DNA of 64,000 nt, taken from the NCBI GenBank assembly GCA_947359465.1, contig OX375872.1, forward strand, positions 135,582,011-135,646,010, in the 5' to 3' direction. This stretch comes from Metellina segmentata. Its lineage: Eukaryota > Arthropoda > Arachnida > Araneae > Tetragnathidae. The number at the start of each line of letters is the position of its first letter. Position 1 is the stretch's first letter. The position numbers were made by a program, and so were the translations under genes. Below are positions 34,821 through 45,908 of this stretch, one piece after another. The notes under the pieces were generated by a model. The model did no database searches and had not been told where the DNA came from. It saw only the letters and a program-made list of their open reading frames with translations.

Positions 34821-35719
34821 TGAAAGTGACAAACATTTGATTGATAAAATTATTAAATATTTTGCAACTATGTACTACGAAAAATTTTAGTAACGTGATT
34901 TTTAACATAAAATACAAAAATTTACGACGTCATTAAATGCTTTCCCTTTTTATTGGTGTACAGTCCATACCTCTCTGGACTGAACCCCCTCATTCATCAA
35001 CCCTATGTCTGTGTACTACAAGGGTTCGCACAAACTAATTATCGGTACTTACTCGTCAATGAATAGGAATAAATTTGGTAGTTCATTTCCTTTATGACAT
35101 ACATGTATTTATTACTCATTACGTTCTACTAGTCTCACTTTATAATCACGGTTTTCTTAACAGCCTACATATTATTAAAAGTCTAAATTCCTTAAAGGGC
35201 TCTCTAGAGCAGCTTGATTGATTACAGTGCAATCAGACAAGCCATTTAGCTCTGCAATCATTCAGCTTTATTAAACGTGTCAGGAAAGCTGTGTGGTATT
35301 CCTTGGCTATTTCTTTCCTTGTGTCAGCACAAGAATTCTCTATTGATTTTGTTACAAACAGGAGTTTGCAGCACATGTTCTGTACTTTTGCTTTAGCAAA
35401 TGCTTGAGTATTAAAAATAACGCTGCGAAAACATTACTGTGCAGTTTAACGGTAAGACATATTTAATGCAATCATGTTAGAATTCAAATACTTTCAGGAT
35501 ATGACTTTTTTACTTCAAAGATTCAATAGAAATGTTAATGTGGAAAGTATATGTTATTTTTCTTCTTGTCGACAGTACAACAGTAATATCGCCATTTAAG
35601 TTTCTACCAACACTGATGAATTTCATGTCTTAATCTTATTAATATTATAGTTGTATGTAGTTATTCACAAGCATATAGTTAATACACTTTATAAAAGTTA
35701 TGAATACTCATAGGCCAGA
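34821..35719. other. spacer left of the LTR element
   Basis: No gene or repeat could be supported. Confidence 0.45.
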
Positions 35720-35724
35720 GTCAG

Positions 35725-36096
35725 TGTGAACTTTGATACTTCCGTTATACGTGCAGAGCAGTTGTCGGGTTTGCACTCAGTACCCCGTGGCTCCAACAAG
35801 ACTACTGTTCGTTTAGCACCCAGGACCTGGCAACGCTATGATTAAAAGGAAATATGTAAAAAGAGAAGAAGATGAAAGAGCTTGGCGGAAGAAGCGAGCT
35901 ATGGGAGAACCGGGGGTTCTCAGGACTGATTAATTGTAATCATGTTAAACTAATTATTTGTTTTTATCTTTTAGATCTTTATGTCTGTCCAGTCCCGTGC
36001 TGTTTTGTTTCAATAAACTTGTTGATTCATAAGAAAAGTCTCTGAGTGTTTCCACTTGAATTTCCCACATCGAACCAGCTTTACCCAAGCATGATA
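35725..36096 (+). repeat. 5' LTR of the Gmr1-like element
   Basis: It starts TGTGAACTTTGATAC and ends CCCAAGCATGATA, so the ends are TG...TA, not TG...CA. AATAAA is at about 36012. The following internal sequence (ATTGCTGCACCCAG) has no standard TGG-starting primer site, so the priming tRNA is unidentified. Confidence 0.92.
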
Positions 36097-37216
36097 ATTG
36101 CTGCACCCAGACAGGATTAGTGGATCCGTAGAGACCGTATGGAATCGCTTTGGGAAACAAATGCAACTTACTTGAGCATAATATAGTGCTGCAACTACCC
36201 TGGTGAGTCAGAAATTTTGTTTATTAAGAGCCAGTTTGAAGAACTTTAAAATTTCATAACATGGGGGAAAACACGTTTCAGAGAAAAACACCTGTTCGTT
36301 AAAAATAAATAGTATATGTCAGTACAGTTTACTATGATGGTTAGAAATAAGGATATTTTTGATAGGTTGTGTTAAAATAAATTCTGTTTCCAGATTGTTT
36401 ATGTATGTATATGGAGAAGGTATTTTTTGTTTTGATTTAATAAGGTTTACGAGTAAAACAAAAGCATCAAGAAATTGTTGTGAAGATTGAAATTATTGAA
36501 AGCATATATTCTTGTTTGTATCAGTGGTATTCAGTTTTCATTTCGGGAAATTATTATTATTTTTCTTTTCTGTATATGAATTTCATGTTATAATCGGTAT
36601 TTTAGTTTGGGATTGTGAAGGATTTGAATTGGAAGTAATAATGATAAGAAGAAATCATATGATTGAAATTAATAAATTGTGAGTAGAAATATCTTAAGTG
36701 TCAATGATGATATGAAAAGAAAGTGCATTTTATTTATTAGAAGAATGAGAATTGTTGATTTTAGCTTTGCGTATTATGGTTTTGAAAGCGGAAGTAAATT
36801 TTGATGAATGTTTCTTTCTTTATGATTTATCACAATAACCTTGAATGTTTTTTTTCTCTCTCTTTTCGTTTTCCATGTCGGAAAATAAAGTGATTCTCAT
36901 AAAATATATTGGAAAAGTGGAGAACATTTATTTTGTTTTAAAAGAAAAAGTGATGTATTAAAAATAGTTTTGGGTATTATTTTTCTTGATTTGGATACAT
37001 GTGAATTAAAATTCATTTGCTGTTCAAATTTATTTATGGATTGATACCATATTTTTTTTTGAATCTTATGAAAGTAATATTGTTTGAGTAGTGAGACCTT
37101 TGCTTTTGATTTAAAAGTTTTACTCGAATTAACAGATGTAATTATAATTTAAATCATTTAATAATAAGCAATAATCATGTGTTTGATTTGAAATAAAATT
37201 ACTTAAGAATTTAAGT
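36097..37216 (+). other. untranslated leader of the Gmr1-like element
   Basis: About 1.1 kb without a sustained frame, T-rich, before the gag start at 37217. A primer-binding site is expected near 36097-36120 but was not recognised. Confidence 0.6.
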
Positions 37217-38674
37217 ATGGCATTTTTGGGCAGAGGGAAAAAGTGCGACTTAATTGTTTTGGCAACTGAATTAGGGGAACGGATACCTCCAAATGCTATT
37301 GTAGTCAGTTTGAAATCATTAATAACCAAATCCCCAAATTACGATGAAACGGTAGTTAGTAAATTGCTTACTTCGATCATAACTGAGCGAGAGAAAGCAG
37401 AGGCCGATGAAAAAGATACAGTTCAGTGAATTAGAAAGACGAGAGAAAGCAGAAGCCGATGAAAAGGAAAGAAAATTACGTGAATTGGAATTGCGAGCGA
37501 AAGCAGAAGCTGATGAAAAAGAAATAAAGTTACGAGAGCTAGAATTGAAAATTGTTGAGGCTAAAAACAAGACTAGTGCTGCTACTCCAGTTTCGAGTGA
37601 TGTCAAAGATAAAACTGGAAACGACTTTTTAGGATATTTAAACCTAGTGAAAGGAGTAATTTTGAATCCACCGGAAAAAGCAGAAGAATGGCCTTTCTTT
37701 TTTCATCACGCTGAACGGATGTTCCAACTGTACGAAATTCCGGAAGAATACAAAGGCAAAATTACTATACACTGTTTAAAGGGTCATGCTAAAGGATTAA
37801 ACGCTCTACTAACTGACGAAGATTTCGATAACTATAAAGAAATTAAAGAATTCATTCTAAAAGAACATCGAATCACTCCACTACAACATAAAAAGAACTT
37901 TGATTTGTGTTTCAAATCTCACAGTGAGAGCTATGCGCAATATGCATCTCGAGTAGAAGCTTCATTAGAATTATATTTAAAATCACAAGAAGTTGAAACT
38001 TTTGAACGAATTAGAGAACTGATTATATCGGATAAAATTAAAGATCATTTACATTCAAACGTAAAATCCCATATTCACTGAAAGAAACTGGAAAATGGCT
38101 ACCTGTGTCTGAATTAGTACAGGAAATAGATAACTTCATGGTGTCGGTTCCAAAAGTAACAGATAACTTGTATCCATCTGTAGGTAAATCGTCAAACAGG
38201 AAGTATGAATCGAGTCACTCAGACTTCATACGGAAGAAACCTACTAATTTTCAGGATGTTACACCGAAAAGAAATTTTAACAGTTTGAGAGAACAAGGAA
38301 CCACCGGTAGAAAAGTTGACCATTCGAACAATGGAATGGACAATAGGAAAATCTTTAAATGTTTCAAATGTAAGGAAGAAGGACACTTGATGAGATTTTG
38401 TCCGAAAGGAGGTGCAATGCCTCAGACGGCCCAACGGCCTATGGAAAATAAACAGGAGAAAAGGGGTCTAAATAAAATATGTATTAATACGAGTAATACG
38501 ATTTTGGGAAGACAAATTCCAGTAACAAGTACCGAAGGTGAACTGCCACGTGTTGAGTTAGGAATCGGAGTTAATCGATTTAAAGGTGTCATCGATAGTG
38601 GTGCCGAAATTACAGTACTGGGAAGTCAGTGGTACCGGAACAATACCTTCAGTCCTGTGGGACAATATATTTGA
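37217..38674 (+). pseudogene. gag and protease N-part of the Gmr1-like element
   Basis: Gag forms the retrotransposon particle; protease matures it. The start at 37217 opens a frame with LATELGERIPPNAIV. A charged Lys/Glu/Ala-rich segment with EKAEADEKE repeats (coiled-coil-like) follows. The capsid region (about 37650-38080) has AEEWPFFFHHAERMFQLYEI and FILKEHRITPLQ, which resembles the SCAN/Gmr1 capsid fold. A zinc knuckle CFKCKEEGHLMRFC lies at 38366-38402, and the retropepsin motif VIDSGAEITVL at about 38588. The reading frame changes twice by one base inside gag (around 37405-37430 and 38060-38085). It changes a third time inside protease (38640-38675), just after the active site. These breaks lie mid-domain, so they look like mutations or assembly indels, not programmed shifts. 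Confidence 0.85.
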
Positions 38675-41600
38675 GACCTGCAATCGGACAACCCGTGGAG
38701 GCTCAGTTAGGAGCTGTTCCGTTGAGTCTATGGCCAGATGAAGAAGGTATCATGCCATATGTTGAGGTGGAATGTGCCATTGTGGAAGGCTTGCATGAAG
38801 AAGCTTTGATAACCCCCAGTGATTTTCAGCTCTTAGTGGACCAGAATCAGAGGTATCTGGGAGATGAAGGGGTGGTATCTGAACAAAAGCTTGAGGAGAA
38901 ATCCATGATGAATGTGGAGGGAAGGACCGTAGTCGAAGAAGTGGAGTCTGTTCCAGTGCTTGCTATTCCAACACCATTAGAGGAAGACGCTTCGTTCGAG
39001 GAAATGGCTGAATCGGGAAATATGATTTCAGCCGAAGAAAGGGTTGAACCGGAAGAGAAAGACTCAACAGAGGCAATGGCTGATCCAACTGAGAAGGTGG
39101 CTGAACGGGAAGACGCGGAAGAGCAATTTCCACCACTGTCGCAATCGCAGAAGCTAAGAAAAGAACAACTAAAATGTCCAACATTAACAACTTGCTTAAC
39201 AGATGCAAGACACGGGAAAAATAATTATTGGCTGGAAGGTGATTTGTTGTATCACAGAGGTAAAGTTGGAGGACAGGAATATGTTCAATTGGTAGTACCG
39301 GAATGTAGAAGAAAAGAAATTATGAAGCTGGCACATGAAACTCCAACAGATGGACATTTAGCCACAAAGAAAACAAGAGATCGAATAGCTATGTCATTTT
39401 GGTGGAATGGTATGCCAAAAGAAGTGAAGAAGCTATGTGAATCGTGTCATGAATGTCAATTAAGACAAAGAATTAAGATTAAAGACAGAACTCCAATCGA
39501 AGCTGTAGGTAGGCCGGAACTACCATTTCAAGTAGTAAATGCCGATATTTTGGGGCCAATTGAACCAAAATCATCAAGGGGGCATCAGTACATTCTATGT
39601 GTGATGGAACAACATAGTAGATGGCCTGAAGCAATTCCTATTAAATCATTAACCGCAAAGGCTACATGTGAGGCTTTCCTGGAAATTTTCATGCGAACTG
39701 GGATTCCAAGAACTATTGCGATGGACAATGGAACTAACTTTGCTGCGAAATTAACGAAAGAATTTCTTAAACGTTTGGGATCTGTCCCAACATTTTCAAC
39801 TCCAGGCTATCCTCAATCGAATGGACTAGTAGAGAGATGGGTAGGAACTATAAAGTCAATGTTGCATCACGCAATAAATTCACAAGGTAGAGGTTGGGAC
39901 AAACAACTTCCATTTTTACTGTGGGCATATCGAGAAGTGCCAAACGAAACAACAGATGTTGCTCCATTTATGTTAGTACATGGACGACCACCTGTAGGTC
40001 CATTAGCTATACTGAAGTCCAGTTGGGAAGATGACGTTACTTTACCTCAAGGTATTGGAGAATCGGTAACAGACTATTTGCAAAAATTACGCCAAAGTTT
40101 GGAAAGTGCTACAGAATTTGCTAATAACATGACTAAGGATAAACAAGAAAGGTACGTTCATTACCATAATTTAAGATCAAGAAATACAGAATTTTCGATA
40201 GGTGATGAAGTTATTGTCCTAGTTCCAGACTCAACGAATAAGTTATGTGCCAAATGGAAGGGTCCAGGAGAAATAGTTGGAAAGAAACCACCTCATTCAT
40301 ATACTGTTAAGTTACCGGATGGCAGTGTAAGACACTTACACCAAAATAAACTTAGGAAGTACATACAGCCTATAAGAACTATCGGAATCATTTACGAGAC
40401 AGACCAAGAGTTTGGTGATATTGATCATCTACCTATAGTGAAGGGTAGAAATCTCGAGGAGGATTTCGAGAAGCTCGAGGAAACGGATAACTGGAGAAAT
40501 TTATCTCCAAAGCAGAAGAGTGAGCTGTTCCAGATAGTACAAAAATATCATTCGACATTTAATGGAGAACTGAAGAGAGCAAAGGTGGGCTCGCATGAAA
40601 TCAGACTTAAAGCGGGTGTTGAGAGAAAACAACCCCATATCTACAGAGTTCCTGAATCGTTAAAACCAGAAGTTGAGAAACAAATAACTGAATTGCTAAA
40701 GAAAGATCTGATTGAACCATCTATAGCAGAAATTGTATATCCATTGGTTTGTGTATCAAAGAAAGATGGAACTATTCGTTTGTGTTATGATTATCGAGGA
40801 TTGAACGCGGAAAGTTCCATAGCTCCCTTTCCTATGCAGAACTCTGAACAACTCAGATTTAAAGCTGGTGCTGCCAAATATTTGACTACACTGGACATTC
40901 TGAAGGGATATTGGGAAATCCCGTTAGCAGAGAACAGTCGAGAACTGACCAGTTTTGTGTCTCCAAAGGGACAATATCAGTGGAAAGTAATGCCCTTTGG
41001 GTTGTCAGGTGCCCCAGAAACTTTTCAAAAGATCATGAATCAGATATTACGACCATATAATGAGTTTGCAGAAAGCTTCCTGGATGATATTATTATATAC
41101 TCCTTAAGTTGGGAAGAACATTTGAGACACTTAAGATCAATTTTGGAACTTTTGCAGGAGTGTAACTTTTCTGCTAATTTAAGTAAATGCTCTTTTGCCA
41201 AAGCCAAGGTAAAATATTTAGGTCATGTTGGATCAAGAGAACATGGTCCAGACCCGGATAAAATTGCATCCATAAAAAATTTCAAAACTCCAAAGACAAA
41301 GAAATCTTTAAGATCTGCTTTGGGTTTATTTAACTATTATCGAGAATATGTCCCTAACTATGCTAAACCATTGACAGATTTGACTAGGAAAGCTATTCCT
41401 AATGAAATACCATGGTCAGAGGAAGCTGATAAAGCTTTTAAACATCTGAAAGATAGCTTATGCAGAGTAACATCTTTGTATACACCGGATTTGTCAAAAA
41501 CTTTTGAACTACATACAGATGCATCAGTGACTGGAATAGGAGCGTGTTTGATGCAGCGAGACAGTGAAGGAAATCCAAAACCTATCACATTTGCTAGCCA

Positions 41601-41874
41601 GAAGTTATCGCCTGCTCAAACCAAATGGAGTACTATCGAAAGGGAAGCATATGCAGTAATCTGGGCTCTAGGAAAATTCGAGGTATGGACTTATGGAAAC
41701 CAGATACGGTTGTTTACAGATCATAACCCTTTGAAATTCCTAACCGAGGGCATTCCCAAGAATGCTAGACTTCAAAGGTGGTCTTTAGCTCTCTCTCGTT
41801 ATCAAGTAAATATCGCTCATAAGCCAGGCAACAAAAATGTAATAGCTGATGCATTATCAAGAATTTATGAATAA
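38629..41874 (+). CDS. pol of the Gmr1-like element (protease C-part, integrase, RT, RNase H)
   Basis: A frame of 1081 codons. Residues 1-75 are the second half of protease. About 80-190 is an acidic Glu-rich linker. Integrase follows: HHCC zinc domain (HETPTDGHL..., CESCHECQ, about 235-280) and catalytic D at about 304 (NADILGP), D at about 365 (AMDNGTNF) and E at about 402 (NGLVERW). A chromodomain-free C-terminal part includes WKGPGEIVGK. Reverse transcriptase follows from about 660, with KKDGTIRLCYDYRGLN and the active-site FLDD at about 817. RNase H has HTDAS at about 962, E in IEREAYAV, D in FTDHNPL and D in VIADALSRI near the end. Integrase-before-RT order and all catalytic residues are visible. 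The annotated Met is nominal: translation would normally arrive from gag-protease. Confidence 0.93.
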   Translation: MVPEQYLQSCGTIYLRPAIGQPVEAQLGAVPLSLWPDEEGIMPYVEVECAIVEGLHEEALITPSDFQLLVDQNQRYLGDEGVVSEQKLEEKSMMNVEGRTVVEEVESVPVLAIPTPLEEDASFEEMAESGNMISAEERVEPEEKDSTEAMADPTEKVAEREDAEEQFPPLSQSQKLRKEQLKCPTLTTCLTDARHGKNNYWLEGDLLYHRGKVGGQEYVQLVVPECRRKEIMKLAHETPTDGHLATKKTRDRIAMSFWWNGMPKEVKKLCESCHECQLRQRIKIKDRTPIEAVGRPELPFQVVNADILGPIEPKSSRGHQYILCVMEQHSRWPEAIPIKSLTAKATCEAFLEIFMRTGIPRTIAMDNGTNFAAKLTKEFLKRLGSVPTFSTPGYPQSNGLVERWVGTIKSMLHHAINSQGRGWDKQLPFLLWAYREVPNETTDVAPFMLVHGRPPVGPLAILKSSWEDDVTLPQGIGESVTDYLQKLRQSLESATEFANNMTKDKQERYVHYHNLRSRNTEFSIGDEVIVLVPDSTNKLCAKWKGPGEIVGKKPPHSYTVKLPDGSVRHLHQNKLRKYIQPIRTIGIIYETDQEFGDIDHLPIVKGRNLEEDFEKLEETDNWRNLSPKQKSELFQIVQKYHSTFNGELKRAKVGSHEIRLKAGVERKQPHIYRVPESLKPEVEKQITELLKKDLIEPSIAEIVYPLVCVSKKDGTIRLCYDYRGLNAESSIAPFPMQNSEQLRFKAGAAKYLTTLDILKGYWEIPLAENSRELTSFVSPKGQYQWKVMPFGLSGAPETFQKIMNQILRPYNEFAESFLDDIIIYSLSWEEHLRHLRSILELLQECNFSANLSKCSFAKAKVKYLGHVGSREHGPDPDKIASIKNFKTPKTKKSLRSALGLFNYYREYVPNYAKPLTDLTRKAIPNEIPWSEEADKAFKHLKDSLCRVTSLYTPDLSKTFELHTDASVTGIGACLMQRDSEGNPKPITFASQKLSPAQTKWSTIEREAYAVIWALGKFEVWTYGNQIRLFTDHNPLKFLTEGIPKNARLQRWSLALSRYQVNIAHKPGNKNVIADALSRIYE

Positions 41875-42230
41875 GAGTAAAATTGAAAAATTTTAATTTC
41901 ACTTTGTATAGTATTATGTATATACGTTTATTTGGATAACTTATCATTTTATGTGTGTTAATAAGTGAATATTTCAGTAAGCTTATTTTCTAATTTGAAT
42001 ATTAAGATTTTTACACAATATGATATTTGAATTAAGCTTGGTGATATGAGCTCTAGCATGTGAGCAGAGTCGAGTAGGACACAGACATGTACACACTCTG
42101 GCTCTTGAAAACTTTGATAGATCTAAGGACTTTTCAGAATAGCGAGAGACTGATGCTTAGGGCTGACTCACCAGGTAAGATGTTTGATTTCTCTTCTGTC
42201 ATCTTTAGGACATTATTTTCCAGTATTGGA

Positions 42231-42244
42231 AACTGGAGGGAAGG
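42231..42244 (+). promoter_or_regulatory. polypurine tract
   Basis: AACTGGAGGGAAGG directly abuts the 3' LTR, where plus-strand DNA synthesis would be primed. Confidence 0.8.
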
Positions 42245-42616
42245 TGTGAACTTTGATACTTCCGTTATACGTGCAGAGCAGTTGTCGGGTTTGCACTCAG
42301 TACCCCGTGGCTCCAACCAGACTACTGTTCGTTTAGCACCCAGGACCTGGCAACGCTATGATTAAAAGGAAATATGTAAAAAGAGAAGAAGATGAAAGAG
42401 TTTGGCGGTAGAAGCGAGCTATGGGAGAACCGGGGGTTCTCAGGACTGATTAATTGTAATCATGTTAAACTAATTATTTGTTTTTATCTTTTAGATCTTT
42501 ATGTCTGTCCAGTCCCGTGCTGTTTTGTTTCAATAAACTTGTTGATTCATAAGAAAAGTATCCGAGTGTTTCCACTTGAATTTCCCACATCGAACCAGCT
42601 TTACCCAAGCATGATA
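42245..42616 (+). repeat. 3' LTR of the Gmr1-like element
   Basis: 372 bp, matching the 5' LTR apart from about five substitutions (for example CCAACCAGAC against CCAACAAGAC, and GTATCCGAG against GTCTCTGAG). It is followed by the GTCAG duplication. Confidence 0.92.
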
Positions 42617-42621
42617 GTCAG

Positions 42622-43837
42622 AATCAAGAGAATTTTGACTGATGTGCTTCCAGCAAATCAAGTTTAAATCTAAGAAGTTCAGAAAAAATTGAAACGTCTC
42701 CGAAAAAATAGATGTTTTAATTTCTAATTTAAATGGATTGTAAGTTTTAAAATACACCATAAAGTCACTAAAATATTGTATAAATAAAATTTTGCGATTA
42801 AAAAAAATTAAGCATTAATAATGAATATTAATTCATAAGTAATTAATTATTAATAAGCAATCTATATTAATTTAAATCTATATTAATAAAATTAATATAA
42901 TCTTCCTCTTTTTACTGGGGTACAGTCCATACTTTTTGGGAGGACCCTCCCCCATTCAACAACCCTAGCTATGCCTATGAGGTAGGAAGTATCCCACACA
43001 TTTTCGTGTCCTAATTCTTGAATTCAAATAGATCAAAATTTTAAGAATCTACAAATGACGTAATATCACTCCTACAATCTGTCCTTAAAAATTTAAAAAC
43101 ATTACCAGACCCTTCATAACGGGTAGGTAGATACTTTGATTAACGTCATACTGGAGCAACACGATGGGCTATCCCCTCATAATGGGAGTTTTCAGCAATT
43201 GAAAACAAAGCAAGACCCTATTTTGCAACTTACACATGACTGCTGTTTTCACACAACTTTTTATGTGAAAATTAATTATATTTTTTGTGACTACACATTT
43301 ATAATAGCTTGAACAAATGTACTGTATAACAAATACTCCGAAATTGAATTAGTCTAGAAATGCTAATTTCACTATTTATTTAGTGACAGTAGGGTGGTAG
43401 TAAGAATGTGGGAATTAATGAAATTTATATGGGCAGTCTCCTTTGAAAATGGTCAAGGAACTTTGGTTCACAGTTATTAAGGTATATATTACTCATCTTT
43501 TCAAACCAATACCGATGGAATTCCGATCTTGAGAATTTCTGGAAAGCTATCAATCTCTTGGGGTAGAAGAAAGCAACTAGGAAACTGCAAAAATTGATTG
43601 AGTTCTGTCTACTTGTACTGCTAAATGCATTCAAGTTAACAGACGAAAATGCAAAATGAATCGTATTCAATTAAGTTAAATGAAACAAGAATTTTGAACA
43701 CCCAATTCTAAAAATGTAGATTGAGATTCCCTATGCTGTGTCCAAAACGAAAATTTGTTCAGCACATAAGCAAACCTGTAATGACTAGGGACTGCATTTC
43801 TATATAACCATTTAAATGTCATTTTTCAGTACGGGTA
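42622..43837. other. spacer right of the LTR element
   Basis: No gene or repeat supported. 42900-42965 resembles 34940-35000 (GTACAGTCCATAC, then CCCTCATTCA), indicating another old dispersed repeat. Confidence 0.4.
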
Positions 43838-44253
43838 TTTTAAACCATTCTTGATAATCCAGGGTGTCTACTAAATTTCTGTAGATTCATTTAGGCACTT
43901 TTTCGGGACTTTCTTAAATAAATGCATGATCTGATCTTATATAATTATATGGGTCAGTTAGATGCAATTATACTTTAAAATCACATTTTTTTTTATTACT
44001 TAGTCTAATATTGAGAATAGAGGACTCTAGTATCAATTTTCATTTTTTTAAACCATTCTTGATAATCCAGGGTGTCTACTAAATTTCTGTAGATTCATTT
44101 AGGCACTTTTTCGGGACTTTCTTAAATAAATGCATGATCTGATCTTATATAATTATATGGGTCAGTTAGATGCAATTATACTTTAAAATCACATTTTTTT
44201 TATATTACTTAGTCTAATATTGAGAATAGAGGACTCTAGCATCAAATTTTCAG
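43838..44253. repeat. 208-bp tandem duplication of a MITE end
   Basis: The block TAAACCATTCTTGATAATCC plus CAGGGTGTCTACTAAATTTC occurs at 43841 and again 208 bp later, and the following 180 bp are nearly identical. It duplicates the end and flank of a reverse CAGGGTGTCTA MITE (compare 19555-20020). Only the second copy continues further into the element, to about 44340. Confidence 0.85.
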
Positions 44254-44344
44254 CTTTAATAAGCAGTTTTTTAAACAAAAAATTAAAATAGACAAACCAT
44301 AAATAATGCCAAAGTAGATGAACATTAAACAAATACCGTATTCA

Positions 44345-44685
44345 TTTGGTTTGCTTCAAAAACCAAATATTTTAAAATTTGTTTTGCTTTCCTTCGCTGG
44401 AATCTTTTGAGCGCAAGAAATGGAATCTGTTGATTTCTCGACAGCAAAGGTCAAATTAGTATGAAAAAAAATATAAGTTACAATTTAAAAATTATTTATT
44501 TAAAGAAAATCATATTTTTAGATACCGATGTAATGTGAAATTTTTCGCAGATTTCAAATCTGTTGAAATTTTTACTCTATTTTTAACGATCTAGGAGATA
44601 GAAAAAAGAACTACAAAACTCGAGTTAAAACTTTAATTCTTTATTTTTTTGTCGGCTGAAATCATGCCTCCTGGTGTTGCAAACT
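44345..44685 (-). mobile_element. Hel-A fragment, reverse
   Basis: CATTTGGTTTGCTTCAAAAA, TCTGTTGATTTCTCGACAGC and one GATTTCAAATCTGTTGAAAT module, collinear with the reverse copy at 34070-34340. It truncates the MITE on its left. Confidence 0.5.
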
Positions 44686-45689
44686 CTAGGTTTTGTACAT
44701 TAATTAAACGTTCTTTTTTATAAAGGGTTTCATATTACATACCCTTTTAAATATTTGTGGTGTAAATGTAGTTATTTTTAGAAATTTGGAAGTACCTAAG
44801 AGATTCTTGGCCTGTATAACTCTTCATTGGAAAAATAGAAGAATGATCTTAAATTGTGTTACTGTGTTTGCTTACTTATAACTTAAAATTACTGTTAAAA
44901 CGTAATGGAAAATTGTTAGGCTATGATTTGAGTGCTATTATATTGTGTTTTTCCTACCCACTGTCTGCTTTACTTTCCTGTGGGATATGTTTTCAACCAG
45001 AGGTTTCCTCTGGTTTTTTTGGGTCAATCATTCCAAGTTGATTTCGTATGAAGGCATACTGTCTTCGGTCAGCTGTCCATTTCACAAAATGAAGTTTTTT
45101 TCGAGTGGTTCCTCCTGACACCCGTTTGAAGCAAAAACATAAAACTCTTCCCCCTATCTGAAGGAATGCAGTAGAAGTAGTCAACGCTTAACACCCTCAA
45201 GTTCATTGTCCGACATTGTGCCTCCCCCCCCCCAGTTGCGGGTGGACACCGGCCAGATACAGAAAGAGGCAGACTATAATCGTCTCGGAGCCAATGAGAA
45301 AATTTGCTTGCAAAGATGTACTCCATCTGAAATTTCTTCTTTTACTTTTGGACGCAGCTATGCACTCCATGAATAAGACATTCTAATATTGCCTGCTAAC
45401 GGGACTTTTAGCTGGATGTGGAAACGCTCACGAGATGGTGGCAGATACTTGCTAATGGAGCTCAGATGTAATCAGATAATAATAGCGAAGATAGTTAGAA
45501 TCAGAAAATCGAAATGCACATCTTATCATTGCTTTACAGAAAATGTAAATAAATATTTCATTACACAAATTACTATATTTTGATCTTGGGTATTTCTTTT
45601 CTACTCGTCAACACAGACAACAGCATTCTTAAACATATTGTGTAACCACTAATCATGATCAACATATTCTTTGGCCATTTTAAATCGCA
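44686..45689. other. spacer, no supported gene
   Basis: Overlapping minus-strand frames at 44993-45326 have ordinary composition (GGTTRKKLHFVKWTADRRQY) but no recognised family, and they change frame. I do not call a gene. Confidence 0.35.
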
Positions 45690-45908
45690 ACTTTTACAGC
45701 GGTTGCATCTTGATACACGGCACTCCGCAAAATCAAATGGAAAATTCCAATAAATTAATTTTTAAATGTTCTAGATTAAATTTTAAAATTCAGGCTTCAC
45801 ACAAAAATTGCAAAAAATTCTGTCTACATGTGTGCCAAATCTCATTACAGTAATGATTACTGTAAGTGCCATAGACTTGTCAGGACAGTACACACACACA
45901 AACATTTC
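45690..45908 (-). mobile_element. Hel-A 5' part, reverse, head-to-head with the next copy
   Basis: The reverse complement of the Hel-A 5' region (GCCAAATCTCATTACAGTAA, GTGCCATAGACTTGTCAGGA), running up to the 5' terminus of the forward copy at 45909. Confidence 0.5.

Larger units (their letters stand above)
35720..42621 (+). mobile_element. Gmr1-like Ty3/gypsy LTR retrotransposon, nearly intact
   Basis: Two LTRs of exactly 372 bp (35725-36096 and 42245-42616) are flanked by a perfect 5-bp duplication GTCAG (35720-35724 and 42617-42621). Between them lie a leader of about 1.1 kb, a gag-protease region, a pol frame of 1081 codons and a purine tract. The pol order is integrase, reverse transcriptase, RNase H, the reverse of ordinary Ty3/gypsy and known for the Gmr1 lineage. 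No env-like frame is present. I count about five LTR differences (98.7% identity), so the insertion is young. Confidence 0.93.

Noticed and set aside
38640..38675. Programmed ribosomal frameshift between protease and pol
   Set aside because: The frame change lies inside the protease domain, after its active site and before its second half. No slippery heptamer or following stem was evident, so a mutation or assembly indel is more likely.
38963..39208. Minus-strand hydrophobic frame inside pol
   Set aside because: It is the antisense shadow of the Glu-rich linker in the pol frame.
42087..42667. Frames at the end of the LTR element and through its 3' LTR
   Set aside because: They cover LTR and untranslated sequence, and an equivalent frame is not kept in the 5' LTR. 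No env-like features (signal peptide, furin site, membrane anchor) are seen.
44993..45326. Possible gene on the minus strand
   Set aside because: Two overlapping frames share the region, with a frame change between them and no recognisable family or splice signals.
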